Assembly (NCBI GenBank): GCA_001566295.1
Contig: KQ964288.1
Location: forward strand, 1-64,000
Origin: Microdochium bolleyi
Lineage: Eukaryota; Ascomycota; Sordariomycetes; Xylariales; Microdochiaceae
Direction of reading: 5' to 3'
DNA: 64,000 nucleotides
Below, in pieces: positions 47,566 through 59,083 of this stretch. A model generated the notes under the pieces. The model was not told the origin of the DNA and searched no databases. It saw nothing but the letters and a program-made list of their open reading frames with translations. How positions within the stretch are numbered: position 1 is the first letter of the stretch; each line of letters opens with the position of its first letter. A program made the position numbers and the translations under genes.

Positions 47566-48612
47566 GTCGTCCTGCCCTTAACCGGTAGTTGAATTTTAAA
47601 AGTAGGTTTTTGGGTGCGCTTCAACAGTGGATAATTTGGAAGGTGAATAAAGGACAAAATACGATGTTTCGAGTGAATGACGGTCATAGAGTATGGAGTG
47701 GATGATATGATGAGCTGCTCAATTAAACGTCTATTAAAGAAAGACAAGATCTGAGTGTGAGAAAACCGGCACTTCAGTATGCTGTTTATATGCGCTATGT
47801 AAGCTGCGGCCTGCTTATTCAGAGCTCGAAAGGAACCGGAAACTGGGTAATAGGAGCTGCACGTCACACAAGGCTGTGCTAGATGCTCGCTTCCCACCCA
47901 GCCCGAACCTGCTTAGCCCTATTGACTAAATGTGTGTGCTAAGAGAAGAATTTGTCACTGTTCTAGAGCTTGGACACGGCACAGATTTCATGAGGTTACC
48001 TTGCTGTGCCAAGTCCCATCAGGCTGTGCAGCCTGCCGCAGTGTCCTGCAGGACCACGTCTAACTATGACTTTGTGTGCTTCGTTTTGTCGATCCCGACC
48101 GTGCGTACAATTGCATCCTACGAGCCACGCGTCCATACGTTCATGCTCTGCCTAGCATCCCTGTGCTCTCAGCGCCAGCTTTGTCGTATGTGATGTGTGA
48201 TTGGAGAAGGGGCAACATGAGAGAAAACTATCTCCACACGTCCAGGTCTCGCACGGGTCGATCAAGCATGGACACGGGCCGCAGTGCCTAGGCTGATCCG
48301 GGTGCTGGAGTCCACCTGAGCAAGACTGGTTGGGAGTGCAAGATACTTTGACTATCTTAAATGAAACGAGCTATAAACCTTGTAATCCTGTGAACGGGAA
48401 ATTACACGGAATACTGCGTGTTAGCAAAGATACGGGGTAGGATTACGGCCGAATGGGGTGCGGCCCGTTACGCCACCAACTGCTTGCCTAGCCCCTTTCA
48501 GCCGCTGTCGGATGCTCGATACTGTGAGGGCCAATGGCCGAACAAACAAATGCATGCCCAAGACGTGTACGCGGATCTTGGAGCCATCTGATCCCTAGGG
48601 TTCCCTAGGGTT
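47566..48612. other. Gene-free stretch
   Basis: No supported frame. The left part is the 5' flank of the membrane protein. The right part should hold the missing 5' end of the receptor gene, but no patatin-like sequence is found in it. Confidence 0.45.
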
Positions 48613-50873
48613 CTGCAGCAAGCGACGAGCAAGCAAACGAGCGATGGCGTGTGCCTGACCAGCTACCGCACCCCCCGCTCCACAGACCTGCTCAACACCA
48701 CCAAGGTCTGGCAGGCCTGCCGCGCCACCTCTGCCGCAACAACCTTCTTCGAACCTATCGCCATCGGCGTTCCCCCCGAGGAATTCGTCGATGGCGCCCT
48801 CGGCATGAACAACCCCATCTTCGCCCTCTGGAGCCAGGCGCAGGATGTGTGGGGCGACCGGCTACGGAGCAGCTTGCGGTGCCTCGTGTCAATCGGCACG
48901 GGAGTGCCCGCCCTGAATCCGGTGCGGAGCGACGCGCTCGGGATCTTGTTGACGCTGAAGGAACTCGCAACGGAAACAGAGCGAACAGCCGAGCTGTTCC
49001 GCCAACACAACGTGTCCCTCGATGACGACGGTCGCTATTTCCGCTTCAACGTTGCCCACGGACTCGAGAATGTCGGCCTGGAGGAGGCGAATAAGCAGGC
49101 AGAGATTGGGGCTGCCACGAGACGCTATCTCCAGACCCAGGACGTCTTGAAGCAGATGGCGGCTCTTACTAATGCTCTTGCCAGGAGGCAATGTTAGTTA
49201 CTCCCACTGTAGCCGCCAATATACCATTATCACCTCCAGCTCACTCGTTTCGTCGTAGATCTAGGCCCTTATAAGGTTCCCTTTAGCCTGGCCGGCGTCC
49301 CCGTGTCGGCCAAGTTCGTCGACAGACCGTCCGACACGACCAGCCTAGAAGAGGGCCTCCTACCTCGCCGGTCGCAGCGGGAAGGAAAAAAGGTCTTTGT
49401 GCTGCACGGACTCGGCGGCATCGGCAAGACGCAGTTAGCCGTCGACTTTACCCGCCGCCACCAGGCCGCCTTTAGCACGGTGTTCTGGCTCGACGGCCGG
49501 GCGGAAGACCGACTAAGGCGGAGCATCGCCGGCTGCGTCGAAAGGATCCCAGAGGGTCAAATCCCCTCACCCATCCGACAGCAGGCAGAAGGTCGCAGCG
49601 CGGAGGACCTGGACGCCGCGGTGGTCGGCGTGATGACGTGGCTCGGGCGTGATGACAACCGCGACTGGCTGCTGGTGTTTGACAATGTCGACCTGGACCA
49701 CGATCAGGACAGCGCGGAAGGTGGCTACGATGTGAGAAAGTACGTCCCGTGGGATCACGGCGCAGTCTTGATCACGACGCGATTGTCGCGCCTAGTACAG
49801 CTAGCAGCACCGGGATATTCACGCAAGCTGGTCAAGGTGGACGGCCGGCTCGGGAGGGCCATCCTCGAGACATGGTATGGTGGTGATCTTGGTGAGTGGC
49901 GTATTGGCCCATTTTGGTTGGTGTATTCTGACTAGATCCAGGCCCCGGCGCCAACGACCTCCTGACCCTCCTCGACGGGCTGCCGCTGGCGTTAGCCCAG
50001 GCCGCCTCGTACCTCCGAGAAACGGGGGCCAGCATCGCAAAATATTTGGAAATCTACCGGCGTCAGTGGGACAAGCTGATGGCCTCTGGAGCAGGCCGAC
50101 CGCTGCTGGACTACGATCAGGGCAGTATCGCGACGACGTGGACGGTCTCGTTCGGCCAGATCGAGGCCAAGGACGGCCCCGCCGCCAGCCTGCTACGCCT
50201 CTGGGCCTTTCTCGATAACAAGCACCTGTGGCACGGGTTCTTGACAGTGGCAGGCCGGGATGGCTCTGGCAAGCGCAAGTGGCCACAGTGGCTCCTGGGG
50301 CTCGCCGTCAGCGAAGTCCGCTTCCTCGAGGCCGTCGGACTCCTCTTGCGCTACTCCATGATCGAGGCGAATGAGGACGTCGGAGCTGGCTACTCAATGC
50401 ATCCAGTGGTGCATAAGTGGGCGTCGCACCTGGAGGAGGGCAGCCGCAAGGCAGACTATGCACGGCTGGCCCTCACAGTAGTCGGCTTGTCGGTACCCAT
50501 GTCGACGGAGAGAGACTATTGGGTGTTGCAACAGCAGCTTTTGCCGCATGGGCAGCGTTGCGCCGAATGGGTGCAGAGTGATGGGACTAATAGCTTGGAG
50601 TTAGCCGACGAAGACCAACTTGAGGCACTTCACAACCTGGGAAACCTCTACGCGGACCAAGGCAGGCGGGCCGAGGCCGAGGCGATGTATCAGCGAGCGC
50701 TAGCCGGCTACGAGAAGGCCCTGGGACCCGACCATCCCACGACGCGACTGGTTCTGCGTAACTTAAAATTACTGCGGGAATCAATAGGTGAGACGACGCA
50801 TTCTGCTTTAGGCCCAGTAGCTGACTTAATTACTAGAGGGTCTCGAGGGAGGGAAACTCCGGAAGAGGGTTAA
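48613..50873 (+). CDS. NOD-like receptor: patatin (C-terminal half), NB-ARC, TPR; 5' truncated
   Basis: Exons read about 48,613-49,192, 49,259-49,891 and 49,936-50,873. Intron 1 (66 nt) joins in phase to give QYLGPYKVPFSLAGVPV; intron 2 (44 nt) has GTGAGT and CTGAC. The first part is the C-terminal half of a patatin-like phospholipase: ATSKQTSDGVCLTSYRTP, ATSAATTFFEPI and the catalytic-Asp motif FVDGALGMNNP. The N-terminal half with GxSxG is missing. NB-ARC shows HGLGGIGKTQLA (P-loop), WLLVFDNVD (Walker B), GAVLITTR, GLPLALAQAASYL and MHPVVHKWA. One TPR unit (LEALHNLGNLYADQGRRAEA) ends the protein; relatives often have more. Fungal NLRs detect non-self or cell damage and signal through the N-terminal effector. 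No ATG starts the first frame (GTG at 48,649), so this copy is N-terminally broken. Confidence 0.85.
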
Positions 50874-51314
50874 GACGAAGCTCCTAGCCCTTTTCCGCAC
50901 TGACCGTGTTAACGCGCTAAAGGGTCAGATCGGCGGGAATGACAACAGCTAGCGGCAGGCTGTCTATAAGATGGACAAAAATGTGAAATGCGAGCTACAT
51001 AAGCGAGTGCCCGCGATATGGTTATTACGACACTTTCTCTCTACACATGTGCACGCTGGACGGGCGGACAATGCGATGTCACGATGATGCCCACGAATGG
51101 ACTTACCTGCAGGTGTTTAAAGAGTACGGCAACAGCATAAAAGCTACATCTCATATCTTCCTTTCCGCGTGTGTCCATCGGGCTAGAAGCTCCTCGACGC
51201 TGGCGCCCCCTTGGCCTAACTTTCTATCCGTCTCTCCGTCCCCGACTAGCTCCTTGAACACCGCTGCTTCGGGATCCACGGGATGGGATACTAGAGATGT
51301 AAATACTAATTAAC
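50874..51314. other. Gene-free stretch
   Basis: No supported gene. A minus-strand reading 51,180-51,310 (DPEAAVFKELVGDGETDRKL) may belong to the HET relic in another frame. Confidence 0.4.
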
Positions 51315-51560
51315 GCCTGTAAGAGCATCCCGTATATGCGATTTCTTGGATCTTCGTTACGAGCGACAGCGATGTGGCTAAGAACAAAGAGACAGAGCAC
51401 TGAATCCGGAGGCCCCAGCCCAGCCAGTCCTGACACCACCTTTATTATGTGCTCTAGACTTCGTTTGAGATGAGCCTCATGAGCGGCTCGAGAAGGAACA
51501 GGACTGGCCCATCGAGAGGTTGATCGTGGTAGTGACGGAGAAGGCGGTGGAGTGTCTGAG
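51315..51560 (-). pseudogene. HET-domain (heterokaryon incompatibility) relic
   Basis: A short minus-strand frame carries SVLCLFVLSHIAVARNEDPR followed by NRIYGMLLQAL. The (D/N)PR(D/N)(R/K)IYGML block is a hallmark of HET domains. Only this fragment is seen; neither the N-terminal HET motif nor a start is present, and the frame breaks downstream. HET proteins trigger cell death on non-self fusion. Its position 450 bp from the receptor gene fits an incompatibility-type locus. Confidence 0.45.
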
Positions 51561-52352
51561 ATCAAGTATCATGGATCGAGCTGAGCTCCTCCGTACGAAT
51601 CCGATATGCCGAGACCCTGAATGATCAAACAACTCAACAACTCTTTATTCATATAACAGATGAGCCCTGGCTAGGAGTATATAAGGCGCGCCACATCTGG
51701 ACATTTGCTTGTTCGACAGTGACTTCTTCCGTCATTATCGAGAAGCCACCCAAAGCAACGGTTCTGGATGTCCGGTCCGCGCAGCAGATGGTGTCGGCCC
51801 CGTAATGGACACATCGTAATAACCACAACTAGTGTCCACACACAAACTTTACTGAGATTATTTGCACCCGGGCTCCACCGCCTAGTTGTGGCTCAGTACC
51901 GGGTGAAGACTATTGAGCACTATGTATCGTTTATGAACGCTCAACCACCTTACATTTCTGACTTTCGTTAACCATGGGTGTCTTGAAGAGTTGCTGAAGG
52001 CCTAAAAGCCGTAACTGCGAGTCACGGGTTGGTGATCAGTGGTTAGAGAAGCGCACGTGAGATTTCAATATCTCAATTGTACATCGAAGCCCAGTGGGCT
52101 CGCCGGGCTTCGAAGGATGCTGCCACTGTTTTGCTAGTAGCATAACGTTTGGCGGAGGTATCGCTTCAGCGCGGGCGGGTTGCACGCGAGGACAGTTAGG
52201 CCCAACACTGGCGTCAGATCATCGTTCTGTCTATTGCTTCAGGGCGTCAGAAACATCTCTATTCGTCAAACTATCCACTGTGAAGGTTCAGCAACCAGGT
52301 ATGTACCGAAACAAAAGGTAAACCTGACTAAAGTCTAACAACTCACAGCCTG
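51561..52352. other. Gene-free stretch
   Basis: No gene. A weak tRNA-like fold (stem TGAGA/TCTCA) near 52,040-52,100 lacks a good B box and was not annotated. Confidence 0.4.
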
Positions 52353-54818
52353 TCACAGTTCACGAAAAGCTTCGGTCTCCCATCTTTGCGATCTAGTAGC
52401 CTTGCGATAGCGCATGCTTCTTGACTGTGCTGGTTTCTTCAATCCAGTCCCATGCCGAATGACTGCGCAATTAGTCGCAATCGACTGCAGAGGTTTTCGA
52501 TGGTGTAGCCAATTGTTGGGACGAACTCGCTGAGATGGCAGGGCAGGAGTTCGGACCGGAAGTGTTGAACGCTCAAAGTCTATGAGCATTACATCATTGG
52601 TTTCACGGCACCACAATGTATTGGCGTCGCGTACGTCGCCGTGCTCCACGCCTAGTCGTGCTACTGCTTCGACTGCCGAGTGACGTGCATTCATCAATTC
52701 TGGAGAGTCATGATGTTCCGTATTGATAGGTTCGCCTGCCCAGGATAGGAGCATCATGTAGACAAGCCGCACTCTATGGTCGTAGTAGTATGGCCGCTCG
52801 AGGTGGAATGCGCCCAGAAATACAGGCACATGTATGCCTTGCAGTGGCTCAAGTGTCTTGTACACACGACCCTCATGGTCAAGGTCGTTGACGAATTCGG
52901 CGATGGTACCCTTCGCAACAATCGTGTAACCATACTGAGCAAGTGTAACTTGGAAGGCTACACCGCGCGCTCCCTGTTTCCGAAGTGGTACAATGTTCGT
53001 GTCTAGCGAGTCGGCTAGCTGTCCGCGTAATAGTTGTAGCCAGTTCTGCAAATCCACTGGATGATACTGTGAACTGCCCTGCTGGTGCAGTTGAACGTTT
53101 GGACACGCCATGTGTAGCATGCCGCCCCTGACGAGCCCGAGCAGGCATCTCTGGGTGCAGTATTGTCGCTGTGATGCGCCAGATCCCGTGTAGGCGTTGT
53201 TGCTTGTACCAGATCGCTGGTCCCGGGACTGCAGATGACGACGCGTATCTCGCAAGCTGGGGCTTTTCTGTTCTGAGCCGTCGCTTTCATCTTCTGAAGG
53301 ATCGAAAGGCTCGTTGCCAACGGTCTCATCTGAGCGTGGTCGACATGTTGACAAACCAGGACGGCTGCGAAAAGGGTATGGCGATCGGTCGACACGCCGG
53401 TAGTCCCGAGCAACATATGCCGATGGCGGTGGCGTCTGCTTTCGTACGCTCCCTGGGACGGTTTTGAGAATGGCATCATGATCCACGCACCACCGTTGGA
53501 TGCCTTCCATGGCCCGGGAACGCTCATCCTGCCCCGGGGTGGAATGATGATCCCCAATTGCCAGCAGGGTGAAGGCAAGGACCTGACTGACGGCTGTGCA
53601 ATGCACGGCATTGTCCGGATGCGCCAGCACCTCCGCTCGCGGCTCCGCAAGGTGGAACAGCAATTGGTCGGGAGTCGTCCAGTCGATTTTCAAAAAGACA
53701 ATTGCCTCGCCAGTGGTCACATAGCTGTACGTAAGACCACCTGTGATCATGTAGTGATATGTCTGGGAAATAGCGGCGGCGACGATCCTGTCGGCATGGT
53801 ATGAGAAAAGCTCATCTTTGTCGGTGGGGATCGTTGATCTGTTCACGACCTCCTGCTGTATATTCATCTCTCGCAGACTAGTGCGAAGGTGCGGCAATGT
53901 CAGCTTGTGCGGCGGCTTGTACTCAACCACGAAGGCCAGGCTTCGCTGAGTGCCACCGACGTCGTCGTGTCTGTACACGCACACCTGGTCCGCGCGAAGC
54001 TGGTTCGAGTCGTGTACGGCACGTCGTTGCATTGGCTCGTCAGCACCATCACTTAGCACGTTTGGGTGATTGTCGAAGGTGAGCCCTAGGCCCAGGGAGA
54101 ATGATTGTTTCGTCGCATCGTGGTCTCGGAGTGATTCGACAATGTTGGCGACCGGTGTCTCGACAATGTTGTGCTGGACGTATTCGAGATCGCGCTCGTT
54201 CGCAATCTTCTTCCTGGCCAACCGTCCACCAAGCTCCTCCAGAAATTTGATGCTTTCGAACACCTGCTTGTCCACAGGAAATACCGAATACAGTCTTCCG
54301 TGGATCGATCTCTGCTGCTCAAGAAAATCGGTCCATGGCTTGAGAGTCCGAGGCACCAACTTGTCCTGAGGATTTGTGATGCTTCCTTTCGTGGTGAGGG
54401 ACTTGTCGGATTCGACAGCGACATTGAGGTCGAGATAGCGATGACAATTGGTAATGTATCCCGGCAGCGTTGTCTGCTGTGACTGGGCTGCTGCATCCTC
54501 AGCGCGTTGCCGTTCGCTGTCTGCGCGTTGCCGCTCGCTGTCTGCACGTTGCCGTTCGCTTTCTGCGCGTTGCCGTTGGATCTCCCCCTCTCTTGAGGCT
54601 TCAGCTGCGCGTCGCCGTTCGCTCTCTGCGCGTCGCCGTTCGCTCTCTGCGCGTCGCCGTTCGCTCTCTGCACGTTGCTGCTGAACCTCCTTCTCTCTCG
54701 AGGCGTCATCTGCGCGCTTCTGTGCCTCCCGCAGTTGCCGTCGTAGGCTGTCGATCTCGTTGTCGTCCATTGGGCGCACGCTTGTAAAAGTTGATTCTGG
54801 GGAAGGCTTGAGTGCCAT
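52353..54818 (-). CDS. Coiled-coil, PD-(D/E)XK-like and protein-kinase-like fusion, 821 aa
   Basis: An intact single exon; the ATG is at 54,818 (the in-frame GTG one codon earlier is not a start). Positions below count from that GTG. Residues about 20-113 form a coiled coil of 7-residue repeats (RAESERR, QRADSERQRAESERQ-type). The middle domain shows ADQVCVY (Asp278), SLAFVVEYKPPHKL (E300-x-K302) and AISQTYHYMI (Gln353), the D...ExK...Q pattern of restriction-type nucleases. After a low-complexity linker comes a kinase-like domain: YTIVAKGTIAEFVNDLDHEG (Lys), VEHGDVRDANTLW (catalytic loop) and VMLIDFERS (DFG-like, DFE). The combination of a restriction-like nuclease with an RIO-type kinase is known from fungal accessory and Crinkler-type effector families; the substrates are unknown. 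It may act in defence or genome conflict. Confidence 0.72.
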   Translation of the reverse strand: MALKPSPESTFTSVRPMDDNEIDSLRRQLREAQKRADDASREKEVQQQRAESERRRAESERRRAESERRRAAEASREGEIQRQRAESERQRADSERQRADSERQRAEDAAAQSQQTTLPGYITNCHRYLDLNVAVESDKSLTTKGSITNPQDKLVPRTLKPWTDFLEQQRSIHGRLYSVFPVDKQVFESIKFLEELGGRLARKKIANERDLEYVQHNIVETPVANIVESLRDHDATKQSFSLGLGLTFDNHPNVLSDGADEPMQRRAVHDSNQLRADQVCVYRHDDVGGTQRSLAFVVEYKPPHKLTLPHLRTSLREMNIQQEVVNRSTIPTDKDELFSYHADRIVAAAISQTYHYMITGGLTYSYVTTGEAIVFLKIDWTTPDQLLFHLAEPRAEVLAHPDNAVHCTAVSQVLAFTLLAIGDHHSTPGQDERSRAMEGIQRWCVDHDAILKTVPGSVRKQTPPPSAYVARDYRRVDRSPYPFRSRPGLSTCRPRSDETVGNEPFDPSEDESDGSEQKSPSLRDTRRHLQSRDQRSGTSNNAYTGSGASQRQYCTQRCLLGLVRGGMLHMACPNVQLHQQGSSQYHPVDLQNWLQLLRGQLADSLDTNIVPLRKQGARGVAFQVTLAQYGYTIVAKGTIAEFVNDLDHEGRVYKTLEPLQGIHVPVFLGAFHLERPYYYDHRVRLVYMMLLSWAGEPINTEHHDSPELMNARHSAVEAVARLGVEHGDVRDANTLWCRETNDVMLIDFERSTLPVRTPALPSQRVRPNNWLHHRKPLQSIATNCAVIRHGTGLKKPAQSRSMRYRKATRSQRWETEAFREL
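54500..54690 (-). repeat. 21-nt minisatellite encoding heptads
   Basis: Units of CGTTGCCGTTCGCTXTCTGCG type repeat about nine times with point changes. Each unit codes for seven residues (RAESERR or RADSERQ), which sets an exact coiled-coil heptad register. Confidence 0.85.
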
Positions 54819-57800
54819 CACAGACGCGCGTGGTTTCGATGTGGGTCGCTAGTGTAATTGACGCGCTCTTTTCCCTGGAGTGTTGTGTGGGGCAGTGGTA
54901 GCCTTCGGGCCGACTACTGGCAGTGCACATCGAGAATGGGTCATCGATCCGCCACCTGAACGCACCACATGTAGTTTGGTGCTCATACCCTCTCTCGTCG
55001 AGGCTCGTGATTGTCGATCCGACTGACTCATCTTGCTATCTGCTGAATTGTGTCATGTAGCCTGTTGGTAAGAAGCCAATGCTGAGCGCGCGGTACTTGG
55101 AGCGGCCTAGCTCCTTGTAGGTGTTGGGCTGGAGTGCAGATAATGCAACGCTTTAGAGTCCAGTCGCACGACTTCGGCAAGTCTTCCTTGCAGTGCGCTC
55201 GTCGCCCCACGCAAGCTACTGAAAGACATGCTCGCAGAGCGGCCGACCACTGTAAGGAGATGCTGGAACTACCGCTTCGTCCACGTGTTGAATTGCTGAT
55301 CTGGACCGCGACGAGGAGCGCGACCTCCCACAGGGTGCACCCTTGCACGCGCCAAGCACACACGACCCCGTCTCGTGCGTTGCCCGTGAGCCAAAGCGCC
55401 CAGCGAGCTCCCGGATACTTGGGCGCCTCAAGACACCATGTACCGCAATCGCATTGGAGTCGCGTACTCTCCCGAATGCCGCGATGCCTATTCGAAAAGC
55501 TCCTCTAGCCGCACAACTATTATGCATGCGTGTGTTTATGCATGCACAGTACATCGTGGCGACTAGATGCACATGTCGCACCTCTTAGGGCACACAGAAG
55601 CCAGTATTGGCTCACGTCACAAGCGCTGGCCCTCGAATTGGAGCCAGAATTGCTGCACATCCACCAAGATCAACTCCACGGCTAGCGCTTGACGCCCACG
55701 CCACCGGTATGATTCGTTCAGTCACGTTACTACGTGAAGTGGTCCACAATACCAGGAGGCCTGAAGGGTTGAACAGTGCGGCTGTGCTGTCATTGGACGA
55801 CAGAGCGTGAAGTCAAGGCTATGGGTGTAATCGCGGCTTGCGTGCTTCACTCAATCAGATCGCAGACGCTCGATGCACTGCAGTTTTGTACACGAGCCAC
55901 AATTTAACATTGGGTTACTGATTCTTGTGCAAGCGCTCAGCCGCACCACGCACCCCTCACCTCCAAGAGTAAGTGTTGGCTACCATGCCCTCATGAATGC
56001 GTAGCAGGAAACCATAACTCTGCTCTCAAAGATGCACGAAGGCCTCTACTCTGGTTAGTCTGAAGCACAGCCAAGCCGGGGGTGGCATAAAAACGGCAGC
56101 CAGAGCCCCTTAAACTCCTGCGCGTGATTGCCCTAAGAAGCCAGGCGTTAGTAGCCAGACCGAGCCCTTAAATTTTAGTGGTTCATGGCGGACGTGCGGT
56201 AGAGCAGTAAGCTCTAGTGTTTGGCACTGATCTTCGAGCACACAGAAAAATGCTGAGGAGATGACCTGGGTTTCGATGATTCAACACTCCTATCCCTCAA
56301 TGCTGCTGGTTGCTCCTTGTTCTGTCGGGCAAGCACTGCCTATCCCAATAAGGAAAGAATGATCATTCATTTTGGGGCACCATCATTCATTCCTGATTAG
56401 GAAGGTATTGGTTACAACCGAATCCGCAACCAGGTCACGCTAATTACACAATTTGATCACAGACTTAGTAAACCCACGGGCTCAGAACTACAGCCAATAA
56501 GTGCTTTATACTTCAGATTATTTGTACAGAATCGTGCACTCTTGCTTAGCTCAACCGCTCTTCCGCGGTAGCAGAATTAGAATCTTTTGTTGTCAGACGG
56601 TCTTTGATGGAGGTAGGTGTCACGATCCGACCTTTGGGGTCAACTGTGGTTCGGGCTTCGGGGGTTGCTGTCTTGGACACGGGCGCGTTGCGGTGCACTG
56701 ATGACGCGGAGTGAGAGGAACTCTATTAGCATGCTCTCAATTGTGTACAGTGCTGAGACTCCCCAGATCCAGGGGCTCGTGGGCGCGACTCGACGCGAAG
56801 CCAATGGCACAAGCCCCTGATGTAGTGCTATTGTGTAGGGTGTGTGATGCGATTCGCTCTTGGCTGGCTGCGCGTTTTGCATTGACATGGTGCACAGGTA
56901 AGCTGTCATGGCTGGTCGTCGCCAAAACATCACCCATCGATCCAATCTCCTTGTCGTCGCGATCCCGATCAGCACGCCAGTTCCACCACCCCCCTTCAAT
57001 TGAGAGCTACACCAGGCGATCCCCCCTTACAATCGACCGGCATATCAACCAAGAGCGTCCCCGTTGAGGGAAAGGCGCTTAGCGAAGCACTAAGAGAGGT
57101 TGAGCGCCAGCGTGCAAAGCGCACGCCTTCCCTTTCACGAAGTCTAGCGTCGTAACCCTCCTTAGCCTGGCGCTTTCCAAGAGGCACGCCTCCATTTCAT
57201 GGTAGGTGGTGATATGCAGCAGGCAGTCGGCCGAGGTGTGTCGTTCGGACAGGTTCACATCTGAGAAAAGGACACTGGCTCCTGACATGTGTTGCCGAGA
57301 TGTTTGCGCCATAGAACACATTGTCATGAGGTAAGCGCTTGGCACAGTTGCTTATTCGAATGTTAGGTCTGGCAAAGAAGACAGAGACTGCACCAGGAGT
57401 TGGGCCTCAGATGCTCCATGAGGCGATCGCCTGATTCATAGCTACGTGAATATGTACATTCATTGCCATTGTGCTTATCTGCTGATCGGCCTCTCCACCC
57501 GAGCTCTCAATTTCATCCGACAACAGAAACGCGACGGCGGACATGTTGATGCCTGGCTCCCTCTGAATGGCCGTTCCCCGGGGACCAGCTTTCGCGTATT
57601 CCTGTGGGATGCCCTGTGATATAGTCTAGCCATTCTCGTTAGTCTGTGGAATGGGTTTCCTACACAGCCATAAGATATTGGTGCCTCGGTGTTTAGACAA
57701 GAGCACCATGAACATCACTGGGCCAACTCGTGGCCGGCATTGCGCATGGCATATCAGCCAGCACATCTCCTCTGGTGGGGGCATATCGAGACTTCTTCGA

Positions 57801-58309
57801 ACGAGACCAGGGAGTGACCGGTTGTACCTAGCGCCGCTGTGGCAGACCTACTTTCATGCTTCAGCGCATCGAATGCAGCCTGCGAAGCAGCGGCGGGGTG
57901 GTGCAGAGCTCTCTTTCGCCTACACACAGGGTTTGCCCGCTGTTGTCCTCGGCGCTTTCCCCGTGTCGAAGGACGTCTTGATCGTGTACTCGGCTTGGAC
58001 ACTCGTTGTCGAAACTTGTGTTCGTTCGTTCCGACCGGGCGACCGATCGCTTTTCGCTGTGCCGTCTCTCGTAGATTGTAGCGTTGGGTGTGTTGGGTGC
58101 GTTGCCGTGGCTTGACGTACGACAAGGACGGTACGGGATCGTTGTCTGCGCTTCGTGGATGGGTCCCAAGTTCGGGTGCGTGGGAAGCTTTGTGGTTGCC
58201 CAAGTGGTTCTCGGCGGCAACGTGATTGTCTGTCGATGGTCTTGAAAGACGACTGGTCGTATTTTGTTGGAAAGCTAAGCGTTCGAGGTCGTTGAAGACT
58301 CTGGGATTG
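54819..58309. other. 3.5-kb gene-free stretch with one LTR-like end
   Basis: Only unsupported short frames. The frame at 57,651-58,115 has no motif, and its opposite strand is equally open. The only feature seen is the LTR-like sequence at 56,617. Confidence 0.45.
56617..56690 (+). mobile_element. LTR-like end, second copy
   Basis: The sequence TGTCACGATCCGACCTTTGG and the next 50 bases (to TTGCTGTC(C/T)TGG) match the minus strand of 45,590-45,655 with a few transitions. Homology stops after about 65 bp, so this is a truncated copy or a distant family member. Confidence 0.5.
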
Positions 58310-58705
58310 CTCTAATGGCGGTTGAGCTCCTCCTGGTCCTCTTTGGAGATGTATTCGTAGAGGACATCAATGTAGGTATCAATTGAACGATTTTGGCAGC
58401 ATCTCGAGTACGGAATGAAGGCCGCAGTGGGGGAAATCCGGCCAACGCTGCAAGCAGCTGTTCCTCGAGCGCTTTAGTTATCTTAGTGTACAGCAGCGCT
58501 GTGCGATCTGATTCTAGCCTGAGGGCATGTCGGAGCTCGCTCAACGACGCCGCGTCGGATGCACATTTGTAGACAACCGCGTGGAACGCTTCGGGGTCTC
58601 GAATGGAAAAGTCGGTGGTGCTGAACTCAGGTGTAAATCTGTGAATAGGTAGCTGAGTTCGGCACCGAAGGCGTCGGTTGCCAGGTCGTCAAATCTCGTG
58701 TTCAT
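58275..58705 (-). pseudogene. Degenerate hypothetical gene
   Basis: From ATG 58,705 (MNTRFDDLATDAFGAELSYL) the protein-like reading moves to another frame (DPEAFHAVVYKCASDAASL, SELRHALRLESDRTALLY, EEQLLAALAGFPPLRPSFR). It then moves to a third (DTYIDVLYEYISKEDQEEL). Two frameshifts are therefore needed. No family is recognised. Confidence 0.4.
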
Positions 58706-58980
58706 ATCGAAGCTGGAAGGTGCGAAGAAGGAATGGATTGAGTTGTTTCAAGCTCATGTATTTGAAGTGAGGGGCTGACAGGCAGCGGCACCCGGCGCGC
58801 AAAAAGCGCGCCAGCAGTAGCGCGCCACACCACTAGGCAGACTGCTAAAAATACACCACGCGACTCCGCCCGGGGTCGAGTACACGTTAAGAGGAGACTG
58901 CTTTCACAACCGCACTATACAGGTTCAGCCGGAGTTGAGGCCACACACTACTTCAGGCGGCCTGACCATCATTCGCGGGC

Positions 58981-59083
58981 GTAGTTGACCTCAATCGAGG
59001 TCAAGTTTGGCGGGGGCAGGGGGGCGGCAGGGGGGGCGGGCACGGGCCATAGAGGTCAACTACGTTACCCCAATTGAGCTCAA
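58981..59083. repeat. Cluster of interleaved palindromes around GTTGACCTC
   Basis: GTAGTTGACCTC (58,981) is inverted as GAGGTCAACTAC (59,052-59,063), 12 bp exact. The first arm also pairs locally with GAGGTCAA (58,997). TTGAGCTCAA at 59,074 is itself palindromic. The DNA between is a G-rich run. Confidence 0.75.

Noticed and set aside
52030..52110. tRNA-like fold (stem TGAGA/TCTCA)
   Set aside because: Box B is poor and the acceptor stem does not pair.
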